A DNA stretch of 64,000 nucleotides from Pandoraea bronchicola (GCF_902459805.1 NZ_CABPST010000010.1:62001-126000); one strand, 5' to 3'; counted from the stretch's first letter, positions 19,287 to 29,360 are shown. Notes: a model not told the origin generated them from the sequence alone. Program-made: numbers and translations.

Positions 19287-20455
19287 CACTCACGTCGAAA
19301 ATGAAGCCATCGCAATCCGTCAAGACCACGTACGCGGGCCCCGTCAAAGTGACGCGCGGCCTGTGGCAGACGTTTTTTCGCGAACTCGCGGGCGTGATCC
19401 TTTTCAACACCGCCATCGCCCTGATTCTTTTTTTCGTCGGGTTCGGCGGCACCTTTGTACAGAACTTCGTTTTCAGCCAGTGCATCGGCATTTCCATCAC
19501 CGTGCTTGTTGACGGCGGGCGGCGCGCCGTCTGGCGTGACGGCGCCCCCTCGATGGTGCCGTTCCTGCTGCTCGTGGGGTTCGGTTGCGCGGCCGGGCTG
19601 GTGTTGGGCATCCTCATGGGTACGGTGCTGTTGGGATTGCCGATGTCGATGTGGCGGCCGTCGAACGGGCACTCGGTGCCCATCGTGCTGCTCATCGCGC
19701 TGCTTGCGACTGGCATCGGCACGTATCACGGCTGGTCGCGCGCGCGGCTGGCGCAACTGCGCGAGGCGGCGGCGCATCAGGCGCTGCGCGAAGCGGCGGC
19801 ACAGCAGCAACTCGTCCGCGCGCAATTGCAGACGATGCAAGCGCAATTGGAGCCGCATTTTCTATTCAATGTGCTGGCCAATCTGGACTCGCTCATCGTG
19901 AGCGATCCGGCGCGAGCAAGGACCTTGCTCGGGCATCTCAACCGCTTCTTGCGCGCGTCGCTCGCCGCCACACGGGCCGAGGTCACGACACTGGCCGACG
20001 AGTTCGCGCTCCTCGAAACCCTGATGGCGATCCAGCAAGTGCGCTTCGGTGAACGGCTGCGTTACACGCTCGATCTGCCCGAGGATTGCCGCACATTGCA
20101 GGTGCCCCCCATGCTTGTGCAACCGCTGGTCGAGAACGCCATCAAGCACGGTGTTGAGCCGCTCGCTGGCGGCGCTGCGGTGGACGTCAGCGCCCGGCGC
20201 GAGCGTTCGGCGCACGGCGGGTGGCAAGTGGTGCTGCGCGTGGCGGACGACGGTGCGGGTTTCCGTGCCGCGGTGGGCGCCGGTGGGGACGAGCGCGTGG
20301 GTGGTATCGGCCTGACGAATATTCGAGAGCGCCTGCGGGTGCTCTACGGCGACGCCGCGCGCCTCACGCTCACCGAGGGCGTGCCGCGAGGTGTCGTCGC
20401 AACGTTGCGTCTGCCCGTGGGGTTGCCCGGGCCGCAAACGGTGCCAACGGCATAG
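19283..20455 (+). CDS. LytS/YehU-type sensor histidine kinase
   Basis: 390 aa. Four membrane helices in the first 150 residues (about 34-54, 60-78, 92-118, 132-150), a short coiled coil, then a His_kinase-type domain with the phospho-acceptor H192 in LEPHFLFNVLANLDSL, the N box LVENAIKHG and the G box DDGAGF / GIGLTNIRERL. No extracytoplasmic sensor domain is seen, so the signal is membrane-borne or comes through the overlapping DUF2306 protein. The LytTR regulator 26 bp downstream is its partner by position. Confidence 0.9.
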   Translation: MTLTSKMKPSQSVKTTYAGPVKVTRGLWQTFFRELAGVILFNTAIALILFFVGFGGTFVQNFVFSQCIGISITVLVDGGRRAVWRDGAPSMVPFLLLVGFGCAAGLVLGILMGTVLLGLPMSMWRPSNGHSVPIVLLIALLATGIGTYHGWSRARLAQLREAAAHQALREAAAQQQLVRAQLQTMQAQLEPHFLFNVLANLDSLIVSDPARARTLLGHLNRFLRASLAATRAEVTTLADEFALLETLMAIQQVRFGERLRYTLDLPEDCRTLQVPPMLVQPLVENAIKHGVEPLAGGAAVDVSARRERSAHGGWQVVLRVADDGAGFRAAVGAGGDERVGGIGLTNIRERLRVLYGDAARLTLTEGVPRGVVATLRLPVGLPGPQTVPTA

Positions 20456-20481
20456 GTTTCTAGTCCCAGAGAGTGGAGTGC

Positions 20482-21285
20482 ATGACATCCCCCGTCGCCC
20501 TGATTGCCGAAGACGAACCTTTGCTCGCCGATGCGCTGCGCACCATGCTCGCACACGCGTGGCCAGCGTTGCATGTGCTGCCCGTAGCCCCGGACGGGAC
20601 GTCGGCGATTGCCGCCATCGCTCAGGCGCAGCCGGATGTCGTTTTTCTCGATATCTCGATGCCGGGCGCTACCGGACTTGACGTTGCTCGCGCCTGCGCG
20701 CGACTGGCCCGGCCGCCGCAGATCGTGTTCGTCACGGCATTCGACCGGTTCGCGCTGGACGCCTTCGACGCGGCCGCTGTCGACTATCTGCTCAAACCGG
20801 TGGAACCCGACCGTCTCGCCCGGACAGTGGCGCGGGTGCGCGAGCGCCTGGCCACACCTGACGCCGGCATGCTCACGCAATTGCTGGCCACGTTGCGCAC
20901 GCATCTTGAAGCGGGGGCGGCGCCGGGGCAGCGCGCCGCACCGGTGCCGGACACTCGCGAGTATCTGCACTTCGTGCGGGCATCGGTACGCGACGAGATT
21001 CGTATCGTCCCCGTCGAGGATATTTGCTTTTTTGAGGCGGCTGACAAGTACGTGGTGGTGGCGACTGCCGACGGCGATCTGCTGATCCGTACCAGCTTGC
21101 GGGAATTGATGCCGCAACTGGATCCGTCGCGCTTCTGGCAGGTGCATCGCAGTACGGTAGTCAACGTTGCCGAAGTCGTGAGCGCGCAGCACACCCCGCT
21201 GGGCCGTCTCACGCTCAAGCTAAAGCATCGCAAGGATCGCGTGGCGGTCAGTCGTCAGTACGCCCACCTTTTCCGGCAGATGTAG
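20482..21285 (+). CDS. LytTR-family response regulator
   Basis: 267 aa. The N-terminal receiver has acidic D11/E12, phospho-acceptor D57 in VVFLDISMPG, and LLKPVE; the C-terminal LytTR DNA-binding domain (about 160-267) contains FFEAADKYVVV and FWQVHRSTVVN. ATG at 20482 is chosen; a GTG nine nt earlier is in frame. Partner of the upstream LytS-type kinase. Its 3' end overlaps the convergent AraC-type gene by 38 bp. LytTR targets commonly lie next to the operon, so the region upstream of the DUF2306 gene is a candidate target. Confidence 0.9.
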   Translation: MTSPVALIAEDEPLLADALRTMLAHAWPALHVLPVAPDGTSAIAAIAQAQPDVVFLDISMPGATGLDVARACARLARPPQIVFVTAFDRFALDAFDAAAVDYLLKPVEPDRLARTVARVRERLATPDAGMLTQLLATLRTHLEAGAAPGQRAAPVPDTREYLHFVRASVRDEIRIVPVEDICFFEAADKYVVVATADGDLLIRTSLRELMPQLDPSRFWQVHRSTVVNVAEVVSAQHTPLGRLTLKLKHRKDRVAVSRQYAHLFRQM

Positions 21286-22156
21286 TGTCGGGAACGGTGG
21301 CGAAGAACTCGCTGGGTGTGCGTCCGAAGGTGCGCTTGAACATCGCGGAGAATGCGCTCTGGCTGCGGTAGCCCAATTCCCGGGCAATGCGGGCGAGCGG
21401 ATATCCCTTCGACGCGAGCGGAATGGCCTGCGCCAGCACGACCTGCTGACGCCACTGCACGAAGCTCATGTTGAGTTCCTGCCGGAACAGCCGGCCGATG
21501 GTGCGCGGGCTGGCGCCAGCGTAGCGGGCCCATTGATCGAGTGTCCAGGCGCGCGCCGGGTCGGCCAGCATGGCATTGCACAGCGTGAGCAGCCGCTTGT
21601 CGCGCGGTAGCGGCACTTCCAGCGGCAGTGGCGACGCGCGCCGCAATTCGTCGAGAATCAGGCCCCCCAGCAGTTGCTCGCGAGGGGCGTCGAGCGTGTC
21701 TTCCGGCACGTCGATGGCCGCAATCAACTCGCGCAGCAACGGTGACACCTCCACCACGCGGCAGTGATCCAACCCGGCCGGGATGACCTCCGGGTGGACA
21801 TAAAGCGTGCGCAGATACGACGGCTCATTGACCTGCAGGCTGTGTACGACATTCGGCGGAATCCAGATCGCGCGCGACGGCGGCACGATCCACGCCGCGT
21901 CGGCGACCGCAATCTGAATCACACCCCGTGGTGTGTACGCGACCTGAGCCCAGGCGTGCAAATGGTCGGGCACGCGGATGCCGTCGCGCAGCGGCCGCGC
22001 GCGCAGCCGCACCGGACGCTCCCGGGTCGGCATGAACGCCGTCGGCAAGAAGTACGGATCAGGCGCGATCGGTGCGGCGGCATCGGCACCGACACCGGCA
22101 TCGAGGCTCGGCTCGGTATCCAACAGTCCTGACGGCGCCGGCATAAGGTTGGGCAT
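21248..22156 (-). CDS. AraC-family transcriptional regulator with cupin N-terminal domain
   Basis: 302 aa. Residues about 50-160 form a cupin-like sensor region (HAWAQVAYTPRGVIQI, WIPPNVVHSL), and the C terminus (about 200-290) holds the two HTH motifs (TLDQWARYAGASPRTIGRLF, then ARELGYRSQSAFSAMFKRTF). No characterised target can be named; such regulators often control a neighbouring exporter or enzyme. It is divergent from the gamma-glutamylcyclotransferase gene (230 bp gap) and convergently overlaps the LytTR gene by 38 bp, so antisense interference between the two is possible. Confidence 0.9.
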   Translation of the reverse strand: MPNLMPAPSGLLDTEPSLDAGVGADAAAPIAPDPYFLPTAFMPTRERPVRLRARPLRDGIRVPDHLHAWAQVAYTPRGVIQIAVADAAWIVPPSRAIWIPPNVVHSLQVNEPSYLRTLYVHPEVIPAGLDHCRVVEVSPLLRELIAAIDVPEDTLDAPREQLLGGLILDELRRASPLPLEVPLPRDKRLLTLCNAMLADPARAWTLDQWARYAGASPRTIGRLFRQELNMSFVQWRQQVVLAQAIPLASKGYPLARIARELGYRSQSAFSAMFKRTFGRTPSEFFATVPDTTSAGKGGRTDD

Positions 22157-22386
22157 GGCGTAAGCGCGACAATTCGGGTTTCATAAGTGTAAATCAGCCG
22201 CGCGCGGGCCGTTGCGTCTCCCTGCGGCGTCGGGGCGCAAGCACCGGGCGCTTGACAGCTTTCCCGGCGGCAAAGGCGCTATGATCGATGGCAGTACGCG
22301 AAGGACGTAGTTGTGTGGTGGGCCGGCGCGTATTTCCTCCATTCCCCGACGTTGTCCAGGCCCAGCGTCGACCCTTTCCGATTGGG

Positions 22387-22869
22387 ATGTTCGTGATGAC
22401 AACGGCAACGCGCGACCTGTGTGACGCTCATGACTCACCTGACGAGGCGATCCATGTGTTCGTGTATGGCACGCTGCGTGCTGGAGAAATCAACGACATG
22501 ATGCGCGCCGCCGCACGTCATGGCATCGCGGCGCCGATCCACATCGGCACGGCGTCGCTCGGTGGCCAGCTCTATGATTTTGGGCGCTACCCGGGCATGG
22601 TGCTCGACGCGGCGGGCCATGGTGTGGTCGGCGATATCTACCGGATTCCGGCGGCGCTGATCCCCGTGCTCGACGAGATCGAAGCCGTCTATCCGGGGGA
22701 GGTGGGGTTGTTCGTTCGAGAGATGCACGACGTCGCGTGCAACGGCGCGACGTACGCATGCATCGTTTATCCCGTGAGTGAGTCGGCTGTCGGCCAATTG
22801 CCACAGATTCCCGGTGGCGACTGGGTGGCTTATCGCCGGGCGCGCGACGCGAACGCGGCGTGCGCCTGA
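22387..22869 (+). CDS. Gamma-glutamylcyclotransferase (AIG2-like) family protein
   Basis: 160 aa. The family signature VFVYGTLRAGE sits near residue 24, a GQLYDFGRYPG block follows, and acidic residues E97/E99 in LDEIEAVYPGE are candidates for the catalytic Glu. Family members cyclise gamma-glutamyl amines or amino acids; the substrate here is not predictable. The ATG at 22387 is chosen, with another at 22396 equally possible; the frame is open upstream but without family character. In the 230-bp upstream gap TTGACA (22252) and TATGAT (22280) are 22 nt apart, too far for a standard promoter. Confidence 0.8.
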   Translation: MFVMTTATRDLCDAHDSPDEAIHVFVYGTLRAGEINDMMRAAARHGIAAPIHIGTASLGGQLYDFGRYPGMVLDAAGHGVVGDIYRIPAALIPVLDEIEAVYPGEVGLFVREMHDVACNGATYACIVYPVSESAVGQLPQIPGGDWVAYRRARDANAACA

Positions 22870-22910
22870 CGGTGCAGCGCTGATAGCGGCGAGGGCTTCA
22901 GCCTGCGTTG

Positions 22911-23723
22911 CTATCGAGTGAATCGACTGACAGTGAGTTGCCGGAGCATCGACATCCGAAAACCGAACGGATTCAGCGAAGTCCCGATGTCGTAGTGATC
23001 GATGCCGTCTGTGCGCTTGAGCAACCGCGCCAGGCCGACCGTGAGCGGCAGCACCAGCCATTGCAGCGCGCACTTGAAGACGAACTCGAGCCCGGCCATT
23101 CGTGCCATGGCATCGAGGTCGAGAACATAAGCGAACGCGACCAGCACAAACACGACCGAGTCGAGCATGGCAGCAATTGCGCTGCCCGCGACGAGGCGAA
23201 GGCTTGCCAGCCGGCCGTGCATTGCCACCTTCATGCGCGCGAGCGTGGCGGCGTTCGCGAACTCGCCCACAAGGCATGCGCAGACCGACGCGAGGAACAT
23301 GTGAGCAATCGCCTCGAACCAGTGACGTTGCACCTCGTCAGTGAAGCCCGTTTGCGCAGCCCAGGCGGCATCCGTCGGCAGCCGTGACATCAGCCACAGA
23401 AACCCGATCATCACCAGATTGGTCGCGAGCCCGCTCCAGATCACGATACGGCTGATGCGATAGCCGTAGACCTCCGTGAGTACCGACGAAAACAGATAGG
23501 CGAACGGAAAACTGATCAGCGCGGCGGAGAATGTCAGCCGGAATGGCTCGTCTGTGTCCGACCAGGGCAGCGTGACTTCACACACGCGAGCGCCGAGCGC
23601 GTTCGAGATCAGCAGGAAGCTCACGAAGGCAATGGCAAGCACGATCACCGCAGGGGTGATGCGTGTGGCCTGACGTGAAGGGACGGCGGCAGACGGTAAC
23701 GGGGAAGCGGCGGGATTGGTCAT
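22911..23723 (-). CDS. YhhQ/VUT-family transporter, probable queuosine-precursor transporter
   Basis: 270 aa. Six or so membrane segments; typical VUT features are the early ISNALGARVCEV helix, the FPFAYLFSSVLTEVYGYR motif, and the helix with LVGEFANAATLARMK. E. coli YhhQ imports preQ0/preQ1. The protein is longer than YhhQ (about 220 aa) because of extra residues at both ends. The start at 23723 overlaps the stop of the QueF-like gene (ATGA), so the two form an operon; this supports deazaguanine salvage. The substrate is inferred. Confidence 0.85.
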   Translation of the reverse strand: MTNPAASPLPSAAVPSRQATRITPAVIVLAIAFVSFLLISNALGARVCEVTLPWSDTDEPFRLTFSAALISFPFAYLFSSVLTEVYGYRISRIVIWSGLATNLVMIGFLWLMSRLPTDAAWAAQTGFTDEVQRHWFEAIAHMFLASVCACLVGEFANAATLARMKVAMHGRLASLRLVAGSAIAAMLDSVVFVLVAFAYVLDLDAMARMAGLEFVFKCALQWLVLPLTVGLARLLKRTDGIDHYDIGTSLNPFGFRMSMLRQLTVSRFTR

Positions 23724-24583
23724 TGACGGACGGTGCGGATGTTGGTGATGGCAATGGCATGCGTTGAGCGCACGGGGTTGATATCGATGCCGTGACGTCG
23801 TGTAAATCGCGCGCCGATGGCCAGCCGTGTTGGGCTGCATTGCGCGAGCACATCGGCAAAGAGGGTCTCCGCACATTGCTCGATGAACATCGCGCTGTCG
23901 CGATACGACAGCACGTACGCCAGCAGTGAGTGACGGCAGATCGGCTCGCCCGTGTAGTCGAACCAGACAGTTCCGTAGTCAACGCCATCGGTCAGCGGGC
24001 ATCGCACGCTCAACAGATCGGAGGTCAGGCATTCGCGGATTGGCGATGCCGCAGCGTTGGCATCGCTGGCTCGGCGCAAGAGATTTGCCTGTACGCCACC
24101 GCGCACCACGCTAACCGGCTCGAGGTCCAGGCTCTGTGCGCCCGGACCGCACGCGGTGGTGGTGCGTACGGCTTGCCTCACGGGCGTGGTGCGCACCAGC
24201 ACGTAGGCTTGCAGGCAGCGCGATAGCTCGCCCGCCACGTGCGCTTCCAGCGCGTCGGTGGATTCAAAGCGCTGGTCGCGCAATGTGAGGAAATAGCGGT
24301 GCGCGTCCGACATCTCCAGCGTGTATGGGGAGTCGCACGGAATCACGAGTTCCACGACAGCGATCTGCGGCCGCTCGTGCATGTCGAGCCACGCGACTTC
24401 ATAGTGATTCCAGAGGTCGTAACCTCTCGGCGTCACTGTCTGCGAGGAACTTGGCGAGGGGGCTTGATGCGGCAGGCGCAAGCGAGGCATTGGACGGATG
24501 CCGGTGTCTTGGTCAGACGGTGACGCGCTGGACGGATAACGCCCATTCAGAGGAGATAAGGCGTGCGAAGCATGTTGCGTCAT
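23720..24583 (-). CDS. Divergent QueF-like protein (T-fold nitrile/oxidoreductase family)
   Basis: 287 aa, the length of long-form QueF (E. coli 282 aa), which reduces preQ0 to preQ1 with NADPH. Homology is plain along the length (DLWNHYEVAWLD, ARFTRRHGIDINPVRS, C-terminal VRQ). Kept: nucleophile C195 and D202 seven residues later, E90, F233 and E235. Changed relative to E. coli QueF as I recall it: the active-site His of FHEQC is I234 (FIEQC), and the NADPH motif ESKSxKLY is EMSDAHRY. The context LKSNC...QPDWG becomes LSVRC...GVDYG. It may be a paralogue with altered substrate or cofactor, or a weak reductase. Coupled to the VUT transporter. The start at 24583 is uncertain; the first 40 residues are low complexity. 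Confidence 0.8.
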   Translation of the reverse strand: MTQHASHALSPLNGRYPSSASPSDQDTGIRPMPRLRLPHQAPSPSSSQTVTPRGYDLWNHYEVAWLDMHERPQIAVVELVIPCDSPYTLEMSDAHRYFLTLRDQRFESTDALEAHVAGELSRCLQAYVLVRTTPVRQAVRTTTACGPGAQSLDLEPVSVVRGGVQANLLRRASDANAAASPIRECLTSDLLSVRCPLTDGVDYGTVWFDYTGEPICRHSLLAYVLSYRDSAMFIEQCAETLFADVLAQCSPTRLAIGARFTRRHGIDINPVRSTHAIAITNIRTVRQ

Positions 24584-24823
24584 GGCGTATGAAATCTCTG
24601 ATAGGTCGATCGATCACCATATCGCGTGATGTCTTCCCTGTTCAATGCGTGGATTCTGAAAACGCACAAGACGTCACGCGCAATACCGGGTCATCAGGTT
24701 TGCCGACGGACTGAATCGTGTCTGTGCCGCCATGTCCGATTATGACCAGCGCGTCAGACGCCGATGTGGGACGATTCGCGCATTCCCATGCTTCCGGCGG
24801 CCATTTGTGCCGTCTCTCCCGCC

Positions 24824-25735
24824 ATGCGTTCGTCCGACATTGCCCGTTTGCTGACGCTCTCCGCCATCTGGGGCGCGAGCTTTCTTTTCATGCGCATCAT
24901 CGTTCCCGCGCTCGGCCCACTGCCGACGGCCTTTCTGCGCGTAACACTCGGCGCTGTCGGTCTTGCGGTGATTCTGCTGGTGCTGCGAGTGCGCTGGGAG
25001 TTCAAGGGGCTGCTGGGGGCGTCGATGGTGCTTGGCGTGATCAACTCGGGCATTCCGTTCGTGATGTACTGCCTCGCCGCCCGAGTGCTGCCCGCCGGTT
25101 ACTCGGCCATCCTGAACGCAACGACGCCGCTCATGGGCGTCGTCATCGGCACGCTGTTCTTCCGTGAGCGTCTGACCGGCGCCAAGGGCTTGGGCGTGTT
25201 GCTTGGGCTGGCCGGTGTCGCCGTGCTCACGCGCACCGGACCGGTCTCGATGTCGGGGCCGGTCGTCATGGGCGCATTGGCGTGTCTCGTTGCCACGTCC
25301 TGCTATGGTCTGGCGGGCTACCTCACCAAGCGCTGGATCACTGAACGAGGCGGCCTCGACGCGAAGCTCGTGGCGTTCGGCAGCCAACTGGGTGCTGCCG
25401 TGGTACTGCTGCCGTTCTTCGCTTATGTGTCGGCGACGTCCGGCATGCCTGGCCCGGCCACCGGCGGCGTCTGGGCGGCGATGGCGGCGCTGGGCTTCCT
25501 GTGCAGTGCGGTGGCCTATATGTTGTTCTTCCGTCTGATCGCGGATCTCGGCCCGCTGCGCTCGCTGACCGTGACCTTCCTCATTCCGCCGTTCGGCGTA
25601 CTTTGGGGAGCCCTGTTCCTGAACGAAGCGGTCACCATGGCTCACTTCTTCGGCGGCTGTTTCATCGCGCTCGCGGTGTGGCTCGTGTGCAAACCGTCGA
25701 AGGTCCTGGCGTCGGCCAGCCGCGCGGCGTCATGA
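24824..25735 (+). CDS. EamA/DMT-family transporter
   Basis: 303 aa with ten hydrophobic helices in two EamA halves (opening SAIWGASFLFMRIIVPALGP; second half starting near residue 150). Members export amino acids or metabolites; the substrate cannot be told. The ATG at 24824 is chosen because the protein then starts just before the first helix; in-frame ATGs at 24764 and 24788 are possible and none has a ribosome site. It stands alone, divergent from the QueF-like gene (240 bp gap with no clear promoter). Confidence 0.85.
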   Translation: MRSSDIARLLTLSAIWGASFLFMRIIVPALGPLPTAFLRVTLGAVGLAVILLVLRVRWEFKGLLGASMVLGVINSGIPFVMYCLAARVLPAGYSAILNATTPLMGVVIGTLFFRERLTGAKGLGVLLGLAGVAVLTRTGPVSMSGPVVMGALACLVATSCYGLAGYLTKRWITERGGLDAKLVAFGSQLGAAVVLLPFFAYVSATSGMPGPATGGVWAAMAALGFLCSAVAYMLFFRLIADLGPLRSLTVTFLIPPFGVLWGALFLNEAVTMAHFFGGCFIALAVWLVCKPSKVLASASRAAS

Positions 25736-26114
25736 CCCGCTCGAGGTGAATCGCCCTGTCAAAGGGGCGGGCTTCGATCAAAGCCGGCACCTGCCTTCAC
25801 CTGGCCTTTTCAAGATGTGGAATGTCTTTGCGGTGCGTAAAAATTTGCGCTGCTTGGCACAACGGCGCGATTTCAGGAAGGGAAATATCGTTTCATATTG
25901 GGAAATTATTTTGATATCTATTTGATTTGTATAAATAAAAAATATTCGCCTGGCCGGCAATTCGTTCTGTTGCAACGCATGAGAAATCCCTAAACTCTTA
26001 TACAAGACCTGTCGATTTGGAGAGGCCGAAAGCGGTCACCCGCTATCTCGGCGGTCCTGAGGCAGGAGAGAGTCACTCCTCTTTATTTGTATCGAGAATC
26101 CAGGAGAGAACATC
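25736..26114. other. Long AT-rich leader/promoter region of aceA
   Basis: 379 bp without a credible gene. The centre (about 25860-26005) is strikingly AT-rich for this chromosome, with runs such as TATAAATAAAAAATATT near 25929-25945, and several A/T tracts that could bend DNA or bind H-NS-like proteins. Weak promoter elements are present (TTGCAA at 25970; TATACA at 25999) but their spacing is poor. The 3' end has the aceA ribosome site AGGAGAG. Confidence 0.55.
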
Positions 26115-27437
<1,323 letters not shown>

Positions 27438-27607
27438 CAGGGCGAAGGGAGGGCGCGGTGCGCCCGCTGGCAACGATGCGCGTGGGGGCACGTCGTCGTC
27501 AGTGGAACGTCACTTCGCCATGACCGCGCGTCCGGCTTATCCGGCCGGGCGGCCCTGACTGCGGTCCCGTCGCGGTCAGGGCTGCAATGCACGCCTGAAC
27601 GAGAAGA

Positions 27608-27642
27608 GGCTCGTGAGCTTATCCCGCTCACGGGCCTTTTTT
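27608..27642 (+). terminator. Rho-independent terminator downstream of aceA
   Basis: Eleven-bp stem GGCTCGTGAGC (27608-27618) with GCTCACGGGCC (27626-27636), one T-G wobble, 7-nt loop, then six T. It lies 171 nt after the aceA stop; nothing else is seen in between. Confidence 0.85.
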
Positions 27643-27678
27643 CATGGATTGCCGGGTTGCCGGAATGGCGCAGGTGGA

Positions 27679-28116
27679 TCAGCGATAGACGAGTACCGGG
27701 ATCTTCGAGTGTACGAGAACGCGCTGCGTCTCACTGCCCAGCAACAGGCTGGTGAGGCCGCGCCGTCCGTGCGAGGCCATCAGAATGACGTCGCACCCGT
27801 GGCGCTCTGCCGCGTCGATGATGCCCAGGTATGGGGCGGGAAAGGTCGAACTGTCGCGGTCGAACGGCACACCCGCCGCCGCTGCGGCCTCGGCCAGTTT
27901 GTCGAGGTGCGCGCAGGCCTCTTCGGCAATGCGCTCACTGAAGGTGGCGGGCGCTTCGAGCACATATTCGCTGAAGGGCGAGTAGGGATACTCGGCGAGG
28001 CAGCAATAGCCCGTCACTCTCGCGCCGAGCGCGCGCGCCAGTTCGAGTCCGCCGGTGACGGCCTTTTCGGATAGCTCCGAGCCGTCGGTCGGAATGAGGA
28101 TGTGGGTAAACAACAT
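27679..28116 (-). CDS. Universal stress protein (UspA family)
   Basis: 145 aa single USP domain. The N-terminal HILIPTDGS holds the conserved Asp, and the C-terminal ATP-binding loop reads ASHGRRGLTSLLLGS, with the nine-residue spacing of the ATP-binding subgroup (first Gly replaced by Ala). The start ATG at 28116 has GGGAGG 5 nt upstream. Monocistronic, convergent with aceA. Role in stress or anaerobiosis cannot be specified from sequence. Confidence 0.92.
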   Translation of the reverse strand: MLFTHILIPTDGSELSEKAVTGGLELARALGARVTGYCCLAEYPYSPFSEYVLEAPATFSERIAEEACAHLDKLAEAAAAAGVPFDRDSSTFPAPYLGIIDAAERHGCDVILMASHGRRGLTSLLLGSETQRVLVHSKIPVLVYR

Positions 28117-28351
28117 ATGACCTCCCGCAGTTGGCGTTGCTGAACACGCGTTCACAGGCTCGCGCAGGTATGACACGGTCTTGCGCCCAGCCTGCTGTCT
28201 CGATGGATTCGATGCCTATTCCTGCGTTGAAACCATTATCGTCAACAGACCCTTCGTTTCGATTCTATGGCTTTGGCGCGACGCAACAACGGGGGCAAAC
28301 CCGGTAGTGGCGACCGTGTCTTTAAGATGCCTTGTACGCAACAAACGTTCA

Positions 28352-29308
28352 TCAAGCCCCTTGCGTCAGATCGACGCGCCCTGAGACGTGCATCGGCGAT
28401 GGGGCGTCCTGCCAGTAGGCCGAACTGCTGTAGTGATGTTTGAGGTGGTCGATGAACAGACGCACGCGCAGCGGCAGATGGCGGCGTTGCGCAAAGACGG
28501 CATGAATGCCGATGGGCGGTGCGGCAAAGTCGTCGAGTATTGTCACGAGTCTTCCGGCGCGAATGTCGTCGCCCACCTCCCACCACGAGCGCCACGCCAG
28601 ACCATAGCCTTGCAGACACCAGTCGTGCAATACGGCGCCGTCGGTGCATTCCATGTTGCCGTTCACGCGAATGGTCACGACCTTGCCGTTCTGCGCAAAT
28701 GTCCAGCCGCGTTGCTGATTGGCGGTCGATCCGAAGGCGAGGCAATTGTGGCTGGCAAGGGCGTCGAGGGATTCGGGGCGTCCATGCCTCGCGACATAGT
28801 CGGGGGAGGCCACGCAGACGCGTCGATTCTCGCCCAGTCGCAGCGACACGAGACTCGAATCAGGCAACTCGCCCAACCGGATCGCGCAGTCGAAGCCTTC
28901 GTTGACCAGATCGACGAGCCGATCCGAAAGATCGAGCGTGACGGTGACGTCCGGATGCGATTCGATAAACATCGGCAGCAGCGGCGCGACGTGACGCCGT
29001 CCGAACCCGGCCGGTGCCGATAGCCGCAGATGACCGCTCGCCTTGACGCCGCCAGCCGACACGGTGGCCTCGGCGTTGTGCATCTCGTTGAGAATGCGTT
29101 GGCAGTCCTCGAGAAATGCCGAGCCCTCGAACGTGAGCGTGACGCGCCGGGTCGTGCGCACGAGCAACTTCACGCCCAGGCGGGATTCGAGGGCGTCAAT
29201 GCGGCGCCCGATCACGGCAGGCGCCACCCCTTCGAGCGTCGCGGCGGCTGACAGACTTCCCTTGCCGGCCACGGCGACGAACGTTTCGATTTGTTTGAAG
29301 CGATCCAC
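28352..29308 (-). CDS. LysR-family transcriptional regulator
   Basis: 318 aa. Winged HTH in residues 1-60 (FVAVAGKGSLSAAATLEGVAPAVIGRRI), then the LysR substrate-binding domain. GTG start at 29308. It is divergent from the haloacid dehalogenase gene with 130 bp between, the layout of a regulator controlling its neighbour; a GTG-N9-CAC palindrome fitting a LysR box lies in the gap. The ligand may be a haloacid or related 2-substituted carboxylate. The 235-bp gap downstream to uspA shows nothing recognisable. Confidence 0.92.
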   Translation of the reverse strand: MDRFKQIETFVAVAGKGSLSAAATLEGVAPAVIGRRIDALESRLGVKLLVRTTRRVTLTFEGSAFLEDCQRILNEMHNAEATVSAGGVKASGHLRLSAPAGFGRRHVAPLLPMFIESHPDVTVTLDLSDRLVDLVNEGFDCAIRLGELPDSSLVSLRLGENRRVCVASPDYVARHGRPESLDALASHNCLAFGSTANQQRGWTFAQNGKVVTIRVNGNMECTDGAVLHDWCLQGYGLAWRSWWEVGDDIRAGRLVTILDDFAAPPIGIHAVFAQRRHLPLRVRLFIDHLKHHYSSSAYWQDAPSPMHVSGRVDLTQGA

Positions 29309-29339
29309 GCGGCGGATTATGTACTAAAAAGTCAAAGAT

Positions 29340-29360
29340 AAAGTGATTTTTGTGCACTTT
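29340..29360. promoter_or_regulatory. Candidate LysR-type regulator box
   Basis: AAAGTG-N9-CACTTT, an exact inverted repeat containing the T-N11-A pattern (T29344 to A29356). It sits 32 bp upstream of the lysR start codon and 79 bp before the dehalogenase. A TACAAT -10-like element for the dehalogenase follows at 29382. Confidence 0.55.

Noticed and set aside
22252-22285. Promoter TTGACA...TATGAT before the gamma-glutamylcyclotransferase gene
   Set aside because: The hexamers are good but 22 nt apart, outside the usual 16-18 nt spacing.
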